From JBCCQL01 sp039414355 (GTDB lineage Bacteria > Planctomycetota > Planctomycetia > Pirellulales > Lacipirellulaceae), in assembly GCA_039414355.1 (NCBI GenBank), contig JBCDJN010000012.1, forward strand, positions 1-64,000: a stretch of DNA of 64,000 nucleotides. Reading direction: 5' to 3'. The position numbers were made by a program, and so were the translations under genes. The notes under the pieces were generated by a model. It was not told the DNA's origin and searched no databases. It saw nothing but the letters and a program-made list of their open reading frames with translations. The stretch's first letter is position 1. Every line of letters starts with the position of its first letter. Of the stretch, positions 17,123-25,958 are shown in pieces.

Positions 17123-18271
17123 ATGCGATCGACAACAGCCCCACGGTCTTTCAAGCACGGGGCGGCGCCCTTGGCTCTGGCGTTGGCTGCCTGCGTGGCG
17201 GTTTCGTCGCCCGCCGCGGCCCAAGAGTGGGCCAAGAAGATGTTCGGCAAGACCGACCACGACTTCCAAACCGTGGCCCGCGGCTCGGACACGGTCTACA
17301 AGTTCGAGATCACCAACATCTACAAGGAAGACATCCACATCGCGGGTGTCCGTTCGAGCTGCGGCTGCACAAGCCCCTCGATCCAGGTGGACGACAGCCC
17401 CAACAACACCGTCAAGACGTGGGGCAAGGGTTACATCGTCGCCAAGTTCAACACACGGGCGTTCACTGGCCTGCACAGCGCGACGCTCACGGTGACCATC
17501 GACCGCCCGTTCCCCGCCCAGGTGCAGCTGCGCGTGCACGGCAACATCCGCGGCGACGTCGTCTTTGAGCCCGGCAAGATCGACTTCGCCCGCGTGGATC
17601 AAGGGGCAAAGCCTCAACGGACCGTGGCGGTCAACTACGCCGGCCGCAGCGGTTGGCGGATCAACGATGTCCGCAGTGCGAGCGACGATCTGGAAGTCGA
17701 GCTCACGGAGCGTCCTCGCTACGGCGGCCGGGCGGCTTACAACCTGCTCGTCCGGCTGAAGCCGAGCGCCAAGCCCGGCTTCCTCAAAGAGCAGTTGGTC
17801 CTGGTCACCAACGACGGCAGCAACCCTCGGATCCCGCTCGACGTGGAAGGGCGGATCGTCCCGGAGATCTCCATCGCCCCGGCAAACCTAGCCTTTGGCG
17901 AAACGCCCACCGGCGTGGCGGCCGACAAGCGGATGATTGTCCGCGGCAAGCAGCCGTTTGCCGTGACCAAGATCTCCTGCGTCTCGCCCGGCTTTGAGTT
18001 CGACTTTGACGAGGCGAAGCGGAGCGACCGCCACATCATCGGCGTTCGGTACACGCCGCCCAGCGGGTCGGGCTCGATTAAGGCGCCCATCATCGTGGAG
18101 ACCGATCTCGGCGTGACCTACTCTGCCACGTGCTACGCCTACGCCACGCTGGTGGCGCCGCCGGAGCCGCCGCCTTCTGAGGAGCCCGCCGCAACGGAGA
18201 CGGCGGCCGCTAGCTCGGGCGAAGTCGCCACCGAAGCCACGCCGGGCGAGAAGATCGTCCAGGGCCAGTAG
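17123..18271 (+). CDS. DUF1573-family secreted protein
   Basis: 382 residues. A signal peptide (about 1-34, ending SSPAAAQ) is followed by a DUF1573 domain with the hallmark RSSCGCTSPS (C80, C82) in an immunoglobulin-like fold, then two more beta-sandwich segments (about 150-250 with VVFEPGKIDFARVDQG; about 255-350 with ISIAPANLAFGETPTG) and an Ala/Glu/Pro-rich tail. DUF1573 proteins are abundant in planctomycetes and related phyla and lie in the periplasm or at the cell surface; their role is unknown. Start is fixed by a good ribosome binding site. A strong hairpin at 18379-18400 lies downstream. Confidence 0.9.
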   Translation: MRSTTAPRSFKHGAAPLALALAACVAVSSPAAAQEWAKKMFGKTDHDFQTVARGSDTVYKFEITNIYKEDIHIAGVRSSCGCTSPSIQVDDSPNNTVKTWGKGYIVAKFNTRAFTGLHSATLTVTIDRPFPAQVQLRVHGNIRGDVVFEPGKIDFARVDQGAKPQRTVAVNYAGRSGWRINDVRSASDDLEVELTERPRYGGRAAYNLLVRLKPSAKPGFLKEQLVLVTNDGSNPRIPLDVEGRIVPEISIAPANLAFGETPTGVAADKRMIVRGKQPFAVTKISCVSPGFEFDFDEAKRSDRHIIGVRYTPPSGSGSIKAPIIVETDLGVTYSATCYAYATLVAPPEPPPSEEPAATETAAASSGEVATEATPGEKIVQGQ

Positions 18272-18378
18272 GCCGAGTCTACTTCGGCACGCACGGCGTA
18301 GTCCACGAGCGACGCCTTGTCGAAACGCCCGTTGCGATTGGCATTGACCGGGCGCGACCGGCCCGCGACACTCCCGCG

Positions 18379-18400
18379 CCGCCGTCGGTAGCGACGGCGG
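18379..18400 (+). terminator. Perfect 9-bp GC-rich hairpin between DUF1573 and the barrel gene
   Basis: CCGCCGTCG (18379-18387), loop GTAG, CGACGGCGG (18392-18400). It lies about 108 bases after the DUF1573 stop. The T-run of a classical terminator is missing (ATTGTCGCCC follows), so it is either an incomplete terminator or a leader hairpin of the next gene, whose start lies about 30 bases on. Confidence 0.35.
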
Positions 18401-18431
18401 ATTGTCGCCCCTGGCCCGTCGCCCGCCGTCG

Positions 18432-19478
18432 ATGCGTTCTATGGATCGCTCGCCAATCAGTCGCCGCACTCGCTGCTCCTTGCGGTGCAGCGTTTTGGCG
18501 ATGGTCTTGCTGGGGTTGGCGAACTCGCCAGCCGAGGCGGCGGACCATGAAGGGTTCTCCGGGTTGATGAGCGGCGCGGCGGAAGACATCCCGCCGCCTC
18601 CTACGGACGAAGCGAACCCGTTTCTAAAGGACGCGACCGTACCACCGGAACCGGCGCCGCTTCCGATGCCGCTGCGGATCGAGTCGGCCAGGATGGACCG
18701 TTCATCCGGTCAGCCCTTCGACGACCGTGACGCCATAGCCGTCGGCGACGGCGACCTGTGGGAAGAGGATCTGGCGTGGGAGGACGACGGCTTTGTCGTC
18801 GCGGGGCCACACGTTGGGGCGGTGCGTGCGCGGATCCACTCGTGGCTGCCGGGCTGGTTCCCGCCGCGGAGCGCCTCGACCCACGGCCGGGCGATCGGCG
18901 CCGGTGAGCCGCTGCGGGGCACGAGCTGGCTCAACCGACCGATCGAAGCCACCGCCGAGGTGGGCGCCCTGATCATGACCGGCCCGCCCGCCAACGACAT
19001 CCGCGCCGCCAATGACCTGTTTGGCGCCGTGCAGCTCGGCTGGGACTGGGACCACTACTGGGGCAGCCAGCTGCGGCTCGGCTGGTCGACTCCCGAGATG
19101 GACAACCCCAACGTGCAAGAGGCCGACCTCTCCGATAACTTCCTCCTCACCGACGCCTCGGTGGTTTACTACCCGTGGGGCGATTCGCGGACGCGGCCGT
19201 ACCTGCGGGCCGGCTTCGGGCTGGTTGACCTGGAGTTCACCAACTCCAACGGCGAGCGGCAGCAGGAGAACCTCTTCACCGTTCCGCTCGCCATTGGCAT
19301 GAAGCGACTGGTGAAACGCAACCTGGCGTTCCGTGCCGAGTTCGCCAACAACGTTGCGTTTGGCGCCAACGAGGCTGACGGCGCTAACTACATCACGCTC
19401 TCCGTCGGGCTCGAAGGACGCTTTGGCGGGAAACCGGACGGGTACTGGGCCTGGAGCCCGCGCGGCGGGGCGTGGTAG
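18432..19478 (+). CDS. Outer-membrane beta-barrel protein
   Basis: 348 residues from the ATG at 18432 (an ATG at 18441 is equally possible; a TTG further upstream is less likely). The signal peptide CSLRCSVLAMVLLGLANSPAEA comes early. A proline/acidic linker follows, then about 190 residues of alternating amphipathic strands typical of small outer-membrane barrels: EVGALIMTG, FGAVQLGWDWDHYWGSQLRLGW, DASVVYYPWG, PYLRAGFGLVDLEF, FRAEFANNVAFG and a final strand ITLSVGLEGRFGG. The protein probably spans the outer membrane as an eight-stranded barrel. Its substrate or partner is unknown. It lies 9 bp before the protoporphyrinogen oxidase gene, so the two may be co-transcribed. Confidence 0.8.
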   Translation: MRSMDRSPISRRTRCSLRCSVLAMVLLGLANSPAEAADHEGFSGLMSGAAEDIPPPPTDEANPFLKDATVPPEPAPLPMPLRIESARMDRSSGQPFDDRDAIAVGDGDLWEEDLAWEDDGFVVAGPHVGAVRARIHSWLPGWFPPRSASTHGRAIGAGEPLRGTSWLNRPIEATAEVGALIMTGPPANDIRAANDLFGAVQLGWDWDHYWGSQLRLGWSTPEMDNPNVQEADLSDNFLLTDASVVYYPWGDSRTRPYLRAGFGLVDLEFTNSNGERQQENLFTVPLAIGMKRLVKRNLAFRAEFANNVAFGANEADGANYITLSVGLEGRFGGKPDGYWAWSPRGGAW

Positions 19479-19487
19479 CCTCGGCGT

Positions 19488-20954
19488 GTGACCGACGCCA
19501 CCTCAGAAGCCCCGCTCCGCGTCGCCGTAATTGGCGGCGGCCTCACCGGCCTGGCGGCGACGCTCCGGCTTGCCGAAAGACTTCCGGCCGCCGAACTCAC
19601 GCTCTTCGAGTCGTCCAATCGCGTGGGCGGTGTTCTTGAGACCGTCGAGCGAGACGGCTTCCTGATCGAACGCTCGGCCGACAACTTCTTGACCAAGGAG
19701 CCGTGGGCCCTCGACTTCTGCCGGCAGCTTGGCCTCGAGGACGAGCTGCTGCCCACCAACGAAGAGCGGAGGCGGGCGCTCGTCGTCCGCGCGGGCCGCG
19801 TTGTGCCGGCGCCCGAGGCGTTTGTGCTCATGGCGCCCAAGCGGCTCGGCCCGCTGATGCGGAGCCCGGTGCTCAGCCCGTGGGGCAAGCTGCGGCTGGC
19901 GTGCGAGCCGCTCGTGCCCCGCCGAAACGGCAGCGCCGCCTCGACCGTCGATGAGAGCGTCGCCTCGTTCGCGCGGCGGCGGCTTGGTCGTGAGGCGTTT
20001 GAGCGGCTCGTCCAACCGCTGCTCGCTGGCATCTACACCGCAGACCCCGAACGGCTGAGCATGGCGGCCACCATGCCGCAGTTCGTCGAGCAGGAACGCA
20101 CGCACGGCAGCCTGCTGCGAGCATCGTTGGCGGAGCAGAAACGCCAGCGCCAGGCGCAGCGAGAAGACCCGTCCCACCGCGAAAGCGGCGCCCGCTACGG
20201 CCTGTTCCGCGCTCCCAAGCGCGGCATGCAGCAACTGATCGACTCCGCCGAGCGTGCGCTGCCCGGCGGGTGTGTTCGCTTTGGCCAACGCGTGCAGTCG
20301 GTGCGCCGCGAACAGGGCAAGTGGATCGTCGACACAGGCGAAGAGTCCAGCGGTTACGACGCCGCCATTGTCACCACGCCGGCGCACGCGGCGGCCGGTT
20401 TGCTCAAAGAGGCCTCCGGCGATCTCGAAAGGGAACTCGCCGCGATCGAGTACGCGGGCTGCAGCGTCGTTTGCCTCGGCTTCCGCCAGGAGCAACTGCC
20501 AAGCCTGCCGACGGGTTTCGGCTTTGTCGTGCCGTCGATCGAGGGGCGGCAAATCATCGCGGCCAGCTTCTCCAGCCTCAAGTTCCCCGGCCGGGCGCCG
20601 GGCGACGGGCTGCTGGTCCGCGTCTTCGTCGGCGGCGCGTTGCAGCCCGGGCTCGCGGAGCTGGCGGACGAAGAACTCACCCGCATCGCGCGGTCCGAGC
20701 TGAGCGAACTGGTCGGCGTGCGCGGCGAGCAAGTGCTGAGCGAGATCGCCCGGTGGCCGCGGGCGATGCCGCAGTATCACGTGGGGCACCTCGACCGCGT
20801 CGACCGCATCGAACGACTGGTCGCTGGGTTGCCCGGCCTCGAAGTAGCGGGCGCCGCCTACCGCGGCGTCGGCATGCCGCAGTGCATCCGCGATGGTCAG
20901 CAAGCCGCTGACCGGATCGCGGAGCACGCTAAGTCACTCGGCGCCGCCGGCTGA
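19488..20954 (+). CDS. hemY: Protoporphyrinogen/coproporphyrinogen III oxidase (FAD-dependent)
   Basis: 488 residues from a GTG start nine bases after the preceding gene. FAD-dependent six-electron oxidation of a porphyrinogen in haem synthesis. The N-terminal dinucleotide motif VIGGGLTGLAA (14-24), the FESSNRVGG loop and SADNFL are typical of the HemY/PPOX family, as are VQPLLAGIYTADPERLSM in the middle and the C-terminal FAD-contacting VAGAAYRGVGMPQCIRDGQ. Whether it acts on protoporphyrinogen or coproporphyrinogen cannot be told from sequence. The ferrochelatase gene is also in this window (62881-63948), 42 kb away. Confidence 0.93.
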   Translation: MTDATSEAPLRVAVIGGGLTGLAATLRLAERLPAAELTLFESSNRVGGVLETVERDGFLIERSADNFLTKEPWALDFCRQLGLEDELLPTNEERRRALVVRAGRVVPAPEAFVLMAPKRLGPLMRSPVLSPWGKLRLACEPLVPRRNGSAASTVDESVASFARRRLGREAFERLVQPLLAGIYTADPERLSMAATMPQFVEQERTHGSLLRASLAEQKRQRQAQREDPSHRESGARYGLFRAPKRGMQQLIDSAERALPGGCVRFGQRVQSVRREQGKWIVDTGEESSGYDAAIVTTPAHAAAGLLKEASGDLERELAAIEYAGCSVVCLGFRQEQLPSLPTGFGFVVPSIEGRQIIAASFSSLKFPGRAPGDGLLVRVFVGGALQPGLAELADEELTRIARSELSELVGVRGEQVLSEIARWPRAMPQYHVGHLDRVDRIERLVAGLPGLEVAGAAYRGVGMPQCIRDGQQAADRIAEHAKSLGAAG

Positions 20955-20961
20955 GCAGCGA

Positions 20962-22368
20962 CTACAGCCCGGCCGTGCGGGTGGCGTCGGCCTCGCGCTG
21001 GGCGGTGGCTTGCACCTGCACGAACTCCGCGTCGGCCGCGCTAAGCCGGTTGACGGGCACGGTGGAGGTCCGGCCGTTGTCCTTGAGCAGCTTGATGTGA
21101 GTCGGCGAGATCTGGATCAGCCGGCCGCGGCAGCGGTAGCCGCCCGTGTTGTCGACCCAGGTGCGGAGCTCGCCGCTCGCCAAGCCGCCGGGGACCGGCA
21201 GCCGATCGACGCCGGAGTCCAGCAGGTCGTCGAAGCTCAGATCCTCCGTATCGTCAGCGGGCTCGTCGGCCGGGGCGGGCTCGGCTTCGGGCTCCGGCAT
21301 GTCGTTGAAGAAATCGTCGAAGCCGTCATCCGCGGCAGGCTCGTCACCAGCGGGGGCGGCCGGCTCGGCCGCGGGCTCATCAAACGAGAAGTCGTCAAAG
21401 GCGTCGGCCGCAGGCTCGTCGGCCTCGGGCGCCATCGGTGCATCGGCGGGCTCGTCGAACATGCTGCCTGCGTCATCGTCGGCCGGAGCTGGTTCGTCGA
21501 AAAAGCTGCCGGCGTCGTCGGCTGGGGCCGGTTCGTCGAAGAAGCTGTCGGCCGCGGGCTCCTCGGTCGGAGCCGGAGCGTCGGCGGGCTCTTCCATCAA
21601 GAAGTCATCGAGTCCGGCATCGTCGTCCGCCGGGGCTTCCGGTTCCGGCGCAATGGGGTCGTCGGCCGGCATGTCGAAGGCGTCCGGCTTAGCGAGCGGC
21701 TCGGCGGGAGCGGCCTCCGGCTCGGCCGGTGCGTCGAAGCCACCGAAGATGTCGTCCTCAGCCGGCGCCGCGGGCTGCTCAACCTCGGCGGGCGCCTCTT
21801 CCATCGGCACGGGTTCGGCAGGCGCGTCGAACCCGCCGAAGATATCGTCCTCGGCCGGTGCGGCCGGTTCCTCGACCTCCATCGGCAGCTCTTCGACCGG
21901 CTCGGGCTCGGCGGGGGCGGCCGGTAGTTCAGCGGGCTCGAACACGGCGGGCGCCACGTTGTCCGCGGGGCTTACCTCGGCGGCGGGCTCGGCCGGAGCC
22001 TCGGGCAGACCGGGCGCCTCGGGCAACTCGGTCGGCGCTGGCGGGGCGGGCGTCGGCTCAGCCGGCGTCGGCTCAGACACCATCGGACCGGGCGTGACAA
22101 CGCCTTCGTGCATCATCGTCTCGCCGTGGATCACCGTGCCGGTGACCACTTCGCCCTCGCACCCGCCGCACGCCGGTTCCGGCGACTCGCAAGGCGCCGG
22201 CGCCGGGCAGCAAACCGGGGCGGGCGCGGGGCAGCAGACGGGCTTCGGGCAGCACACCGGTGCGGCGGGCCGGCAGCCGCGTGGTTGGAATCTTCCCGCG
22301 AGGGCCGACTCGATCGCGCTCCCCGCAACCAACAGAACAACAAGCAGAACCCGGATAAACGTGTTCAT
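20962..22368 (-). CDS. Secreted Ala/Pro/Glu/Asp-rich protein with a C-terminal SHD1 domain
   Basis: 468 residues from the ATG at 22368, chosen because the signal peptide FIRVLLVVLLVAGSAIESALA directly follows; the longer reading adds an unlikely Arg/Pro-rich leader. Next is a cysteine/proline cluster with repeated CCPKP/CCPAPAP units (about 30-60), then some 300 residues of acidic low-complexity sequence with recurring DDIFGGFDAPAEP and SFFDEPAPADD units. The C-terminal 70 residues (DNTGGYRCRGRLIQISPTHIKLLKDN region) match the SLA1 homology domain 1 common in planctomycete secreted proteins. The protein is probably extended and cell-surface located. Convergent with the PPOX gene, 7 bp apart. 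Confidence 0.8.
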   Translation of the reverse strand: MNTFIRVLLVVLLVAGSAIESALAGRFQPRGCRPAAPVCCPKPVCCPAPAPVCCPAPAPCESPEPACGGCEGEVVTGTVIHGETMMHEGVVTPGPMVSEPTPAEPTPAPPAPTELPEAPGLPEAPAEPAAEVSPADNVAPAVFEPAELPAAPAEPEPVEELPMEVEEPAAPAEDDIFGGFDAPAEPVPMEEAPAEVEQPAAPAEDDIFGGFDAPAEPEAAPAEPLAKPDAFDMPADDPIAPEPEAPADDDAGLDDFLMEEPADAPAPTEEPAADSFFDEPAPADDAGSFFDEPAPADDDAGSMFDEPADAPMAPEADEPAADAFDDFSFDEPAAEPAAPAGDEPAADDGFDDFFNDMPEPEAEPAPADEPADDTEDLSFDDLLDSGVDRLPVPGGLASGELRTWVDNTGGYRCRGRLIQISPTHIKLLKDNGRTSTVPVNRLSAADAEFVQVQATAQREADATRTAGL

Positions 22369-22644
22369 CGAAGGGAGGTCTCCAGACGGGAGTCTTGAGC
22401 AGGGGGCCCTGGGGCGACGGGGCGTCGCTCGTGGCGCTGCGGCGGGAGGATCACGTGGTCGAATCAGGCAACGCATCATCCGAGGCGGCCTAACGCCGCT
22501 CGGGTGAGCTGTTCATGCTAGTCGCAGGTTGACGGCCACGCAACGAGCGACCCGGGCTTGAACAACTGAGTAAACGGCGCCGAAACGAAGGTTCGAGCCG
22601 GTTCTTGCGGCTGTCCCGCCGCGGCCGCGCGGAACGGCGAGGCG

Positions 22645-23463
22645 TCACGCGCCGACGCCGATCGTCGGCAGCAGCGTGCCGTAGCGGCGGCTGAGCAGGC
22701 TGCTCAGCTCGCCGACCTTCGACCGCAGCAACTCGCTGTGCTTGGCGAAGTCGGCCTGGGCGCTCTCAATCTTGGCGGCGGCGGCCGGCGAACGCGGGGC
22801 GCCCTGCATGTTGTCCCAAGCGGCGGTGGCGCCCACGTAGAACTGCTCACCCTTGGCGTACCACTCAATCAGCCGGTTGCCCGCCTCCACGGCCTGCTCA
22901 TCAACGCCCTCGGTGGCGGTGGTTTCCAGCATCCGTCGGCCGTAGGAAAAGACGCGGCGGCGGAGGTCGAAGACGTGGCCGGTGGTCGAGTCGCTGCGCG
23001 CCGGCTCGACGTCGCGGTCAAGCTGAGCCACCTGATTGGCCACCTCGCAGAGGTGGGCCCAGTAGGCGATGGTCTTTTCTCGGCGGGCCAGAAACACTTC
23101 GTCTTCGGGGCTGGCGGCCGCGGGCGGGTGGCCCAGCATCGCCGCCTCGCGGAGCTTCGCCACTTCCTTCTTGAGCGTGGCGAACTCTTCTTCGAGCTGG
23201 CCGGTCAGCTCGCTCGGCTCAAGCTTCACATCGCATTCCATCGTCGGGCAGTCGCCCTTCTCCGGTCGCCACTCTTCGGGCACGTGCTCCAGAAGCTGCG
23301 TCTCGTCCAGCGCCGTGTAGGCCACGTAGTTCAGGTTCAAGCCCATGTAGTTGGCGCCCACCCAGCCGCCAACGCCGATGGCTACGACGCACGCGAGCAT
23401 CTGAAAGGTGGAGACACCGCTGCGAAGGGGCGTAGCGCTGGTTCGTTGTGCCTTGGCGAGCAT
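22645..23463 (-). CDS. Membrane-anchored coiled-coil protein of unknown function
   Basis: 272 residues from the ATG at 23463; an in-frame start further up would add a Pro/Arg-rich segment without a plausible signal. A transmembrane helix (about 20-38, FQMLACVVAIGVGGWVGANY) is followed by a short domain with a CPTMEC pair, then a long helical region (ELTGQLEEEFATLKKEVAKLREAAM and further heptads) typical of a periplasmic coiled coil. No enzyme motif is seen. The gene lies 162 bp downstream of typA on the same strand. Family unknown to me; it looks like a planctomycete-restricted protein. Confidence 0.7.
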   Translation of the reverse strand: MLAKAQRTSATPLRSGVSTFQMLACVVAIGVGGWVGANYMGLNLNYVAYTALDETQLLEHVPEEWRPEKGDCPTMECDVKLEPSELTGQLEEEFATLKKEVAKLREAAMLGHPPAAASPEDEVFLARREKTIAYWAHLCEVANQVAQLDRDVEPARSDSTTGHVFDLRRRVFSYGRRMLETTATEGVDEQAVEAGNRLIEWYAKGEQFYVGATAAWDNMQGAPRSPAAAAKIESAQADFAKHSELLRSKVGELSSLLSRRYGTLLPTIGVGA

Positions 23464-23625
23464 CGTGGTTCTTCCCGGAAGAGAGTTGTTTTGGGCGCGG
23501 ACCGGCGAGACCGCGGGCGCCGCTTTCGGGAAAGAGTAGGTCACGCCACCCGCGGGGCCGACACCAGGCCCCGCCCGCCGCGGTCCACGCGCCGGCCGGC
23601 GGGGAGGTTGCAGCAACGGCGCCGG

Positions 23626-25494
23626 CTATGCGGGCTGTGACGCTCGGCGTGCCTCGCGGCGGCGGTCCGCCTCGCGGAGCATCATCTTCCGCAGGCGTAG
23701 CGACTTGGGCGTGACCTCCACCAGCTCATCGTCCGCGATGTACTCCAATGCCGCTTCGAGCGAGAGCTCCCGCGGCGGGCGGACCTGCGAGTTGTCGTCC
23801 TTGCCGGCGGCGCGGATGTTGGTGAGCTTCTTACCGCGGACCACGTTCACCACAAGGTCGCCGGCCTTGCAGTTCTCGCCCACGACCTGGCCTTCGTAGA
23901 CCTCGTCGCCGGGCCGGACGAAGAAAACGCCGCGGTCGTACAGCGCGTCGAGCGCGTAGGCGGTCACGGCGCCCGGTTCGCTTGCGATGAGCACGCCGAC
24001 CGGGCGTTCCGGCGTGGCCCCGCGCACCGGCTCGAAGCCGATCACCGTGTGGTGGATGATCGCGTTGCCCTGCGTGGCGGTAAGCAGTCGGCTGCGGAGG
24101 CCGATCAGCGAGCGGGCGGGGATCGAAAACTCCATGTGCACAAAGCCCGAAGTGCCCGCCTTCTGCCCCATCTGAATCACCTCGGCCCGCCGGTCGCCCA
24201 GGAGCGACATCACGCTGCTCTGGTGCTCGCTCGGCACGTCGATCACCAGCCGTTCGATGGGCTCTTCCTTGCGGCCCTCGTGCTCGCGGACCACGACCTG
24301 GGGTTTGCCAACGCTCAGTTCGTAGCCCTCGCGGCGGAGGTTCTCGATCAGGATGCCCAGGTGCATGAGGCCGCGGCCGGAGACGCGGAACTGCTCACGC
24401 GTGGCGCCCGGCTCGACCCGCAGCGCGACGTTTGACCGCAGCTCCTTCTCCAGCCGCCCGCCGATCTGCCGGCTGGTGAGGTAATCGCCCTCGCGGCCGG
24501 CGAGCGGTCCGTCGTTGACGCGGAAGGTCATGTGCAGGGTCGGCTCGTCGATGGCGATCGCCGGCGCGGCGTTGGGCGCGTCGGCGTCGCAGATGGTGTC
24601 ACCGATCTCGATGGGGTCGAGCCCCACCACTGCCGCCAGGTCGCCGCAGCCCACACGGTCTGCTTCGACGCGATCGAGCCCGTCGAACGTGAAGAGCTGG
24701 CCGATCTGCTGCTGTGTCGCCTCGCCCGCCCGATCGACCACCGACACGCGTTGCCGGTTGGCGACCGACCCGCCCAGCACCTTGCCGATGCCGATCCGGC
24801 CGACGTACTCCGAGAAGTCGACGGTGGTCACGAGCAGTTGCAGCGGCGCCCCCTCGTCGCCGCCGGCGGGCGGGACGCGGGCGACGATGGTCTCCAGCAT
24901 CGGCCGCATGTCGTCGCGGGGCGAGTCCAGGTGCTCTGCGGCCCAGCCCTGCTTTGCGGAGGCGTACAGCGTGGCGAAGTCCAAGGTTTCGTCGTCGGCG
25001 CCCAGGTCCACCAGTAGGTCGAAGACCTCGGTCAGCACCTCGTCGGGCCGCGAGTCGGGGCGGTCGACCTTGTTGACGACCACGATCGGCTTCAGTCCGA
25101 GGCCGAGCGCCTTCTGCAGAACGAACCGCGTCTGCGGCATCGGCCCCTCGTAGGCGTCAACGACCAGCAGCACGCCGTCGGCCATCATCAGCACGCGTTC
25201 GACCTCGCCGCCAAAGTCGGCGTGGCCCGGCGTATCGATCAGGTTGATCCGGTACTCGGCGCCGTCGGTGGCTTCGTAGCGTACCGCACAGTTCTTACTG
25301 AAGATCGTGATGCCGCGTTCGCGCTCCAGATCGTTCGAGTCGAAGACCAACCCATGCTGCCCCCCGGCGAGCTTATCGAGCTGCTCCGTGCGATAGCGAC
25401 CGGATTGGTAGAGCAGTTGGTCGACGAGGGTCGTCTTGCCGTGGTCGACGTGGGCGATGATCGCGACGTTGCGCAGAGTGGGCGAGGATGGCAT
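23626..25494 (-). CDS. typA: Ribosome-associated translational GTPase TypA/BipA
   Basis: 622 residues from the ATG at 25494, where the GTPase begins MPSSPTLRNVAIIAHVDHGKTT; upstream in-frame codons give only Arg/Ala-rich sequence. G1 is AHVDHGKT (14-21), the switch region has ERERGITIFSKN, G3 is DTPGH and G4 is NKVD. The EF-G-like domains II, III and V and the TypA-specific C-terminal domain follow (FVHMEFSIPARSLIGLR, VRPPRELSLEAALEYI). TypA binds the ribosome under stress and in cold. The protein is full length. Divergent from the PAS-GAF-REC gene across a 464-bp gap. Confidence 0.96.
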   Translation of the reverse strand: MPSSPTLRNVAIIAHVDHGKTTLVDQLLYQSGRYRTEQLDKLAGGQHGLVFDSNDLERERGITIFSKNCAVRYEATDGAEYRINLIDTPGHADFGGEVERVLMMADGVLLVVDAYEGPMPQTRFVLQKALGLGLKPIVVVNKVDRPDSRPDEVLTEVFDLLVDLGADDETLDFATLYASAKQGWAAEHLDSPRDDMRPMLETIVARVPPAGGDEGAPLQLLVTTVDFSEYVGRIGIGKVLGGSVANRQRVSVVDRAGEATQQQIGQLFTFDGLDRVEADRVGCGDLAAVVGLDPIEIGDTICDADAPNAAPAIAIDEPTLHMTFRVNDGPLAGREGDYLTSRQIGGRLEKELRSNVALRVEPGATREQFRVSGRGLMHLGILIENLRREGYELSVGKPQVVVREHEGRKEEPIERLVIDVPSEHQSSVMSLLGDRRAEVIQMGQKAGTSGFVHMEFSIPARSLIGLRSRLLTATQGNAIIHHTVIGFEPVRGATPERPVGVLIASEPGAVTAYALDALYDRGVFFVRPGDEVYEGQVVGENCKAGDLVVNVVRGKKLTNIRAAGKDDNSQVRPPRELSLEAALEYIADDELVEVTPKSLRLRKMMLREADRRREARRASQPA

Positions 25495-25958
25495 CGAGGG
25501 CGGGCAGGCAGGTGAAAGGAGGGCAGCGGGCTTCGGTGGCCGGGACGCGGCGATGTGGGATGCCGCGGGCTGGAAGGCAGCGCTTTGGCGGGGCCGCGAT
25601 TGTAGCCCGCGACCGGCGGTTACGCAGCGGCGGGCGTGCTGTGTGGCTTGTGCTGGCTGCATTGCCGGCGGGGCAGGGTTTTCCGATCGGGCAAGGCTTT
25701 TGGATCGCCGCCGCGCAACACGCTTGCCGATTGCTGCGATAAGCCACAAACTTGGCTTTGAACACCAAGGTTGTTGCGGCCATTACGCGTACCTATAATC
25801 CCGCGGAAGTGAAGCGAGGCCCGCCGGCGGTGGATTTGGCCGGCTGAGCGACACATCCCACCTAGCGGCTTTCTCGACGCGCAGCGGCGAGGCGGCCGCC
25901 CCCCGGTCAGCTCCCCACCCGCTGGCCGACCCGTATTAGCCCCTGGCGGATCGAGGCG
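25495..25958. other. Divergent intergenic region between typA and the PAS-GAF-REC gene
   Basis: 464 bases with no gene I can support. It contains a plausible sigma-70 promoter pointing rightwards (25771-25799). The part next to typA is G-rich and shows no clear promoter motif. Confidence 0.5.
25771..25799 (+). promoter_or_regulatory. Candidate sigma-70 promoter for the PAS-GAF-REC operon
   Basis: -35-like TTGTTG (25771-25776), 17-base spacer, perfect -10 TATAAT (25794-25799), in an AT-richer patch of the divergent region. It would give a leader of about 150 bases before the GTG at 25959. Confidence 0.6.

Noticed and set aside
21146..22507. A 453-residue Ser/Ala/Gly-rich plus-strand frame opposite the SHD1 gene
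   Set aside because: Low-complexity mirror of the acidic repeats; no signal peptide in a credible place and no ribosome binding site.
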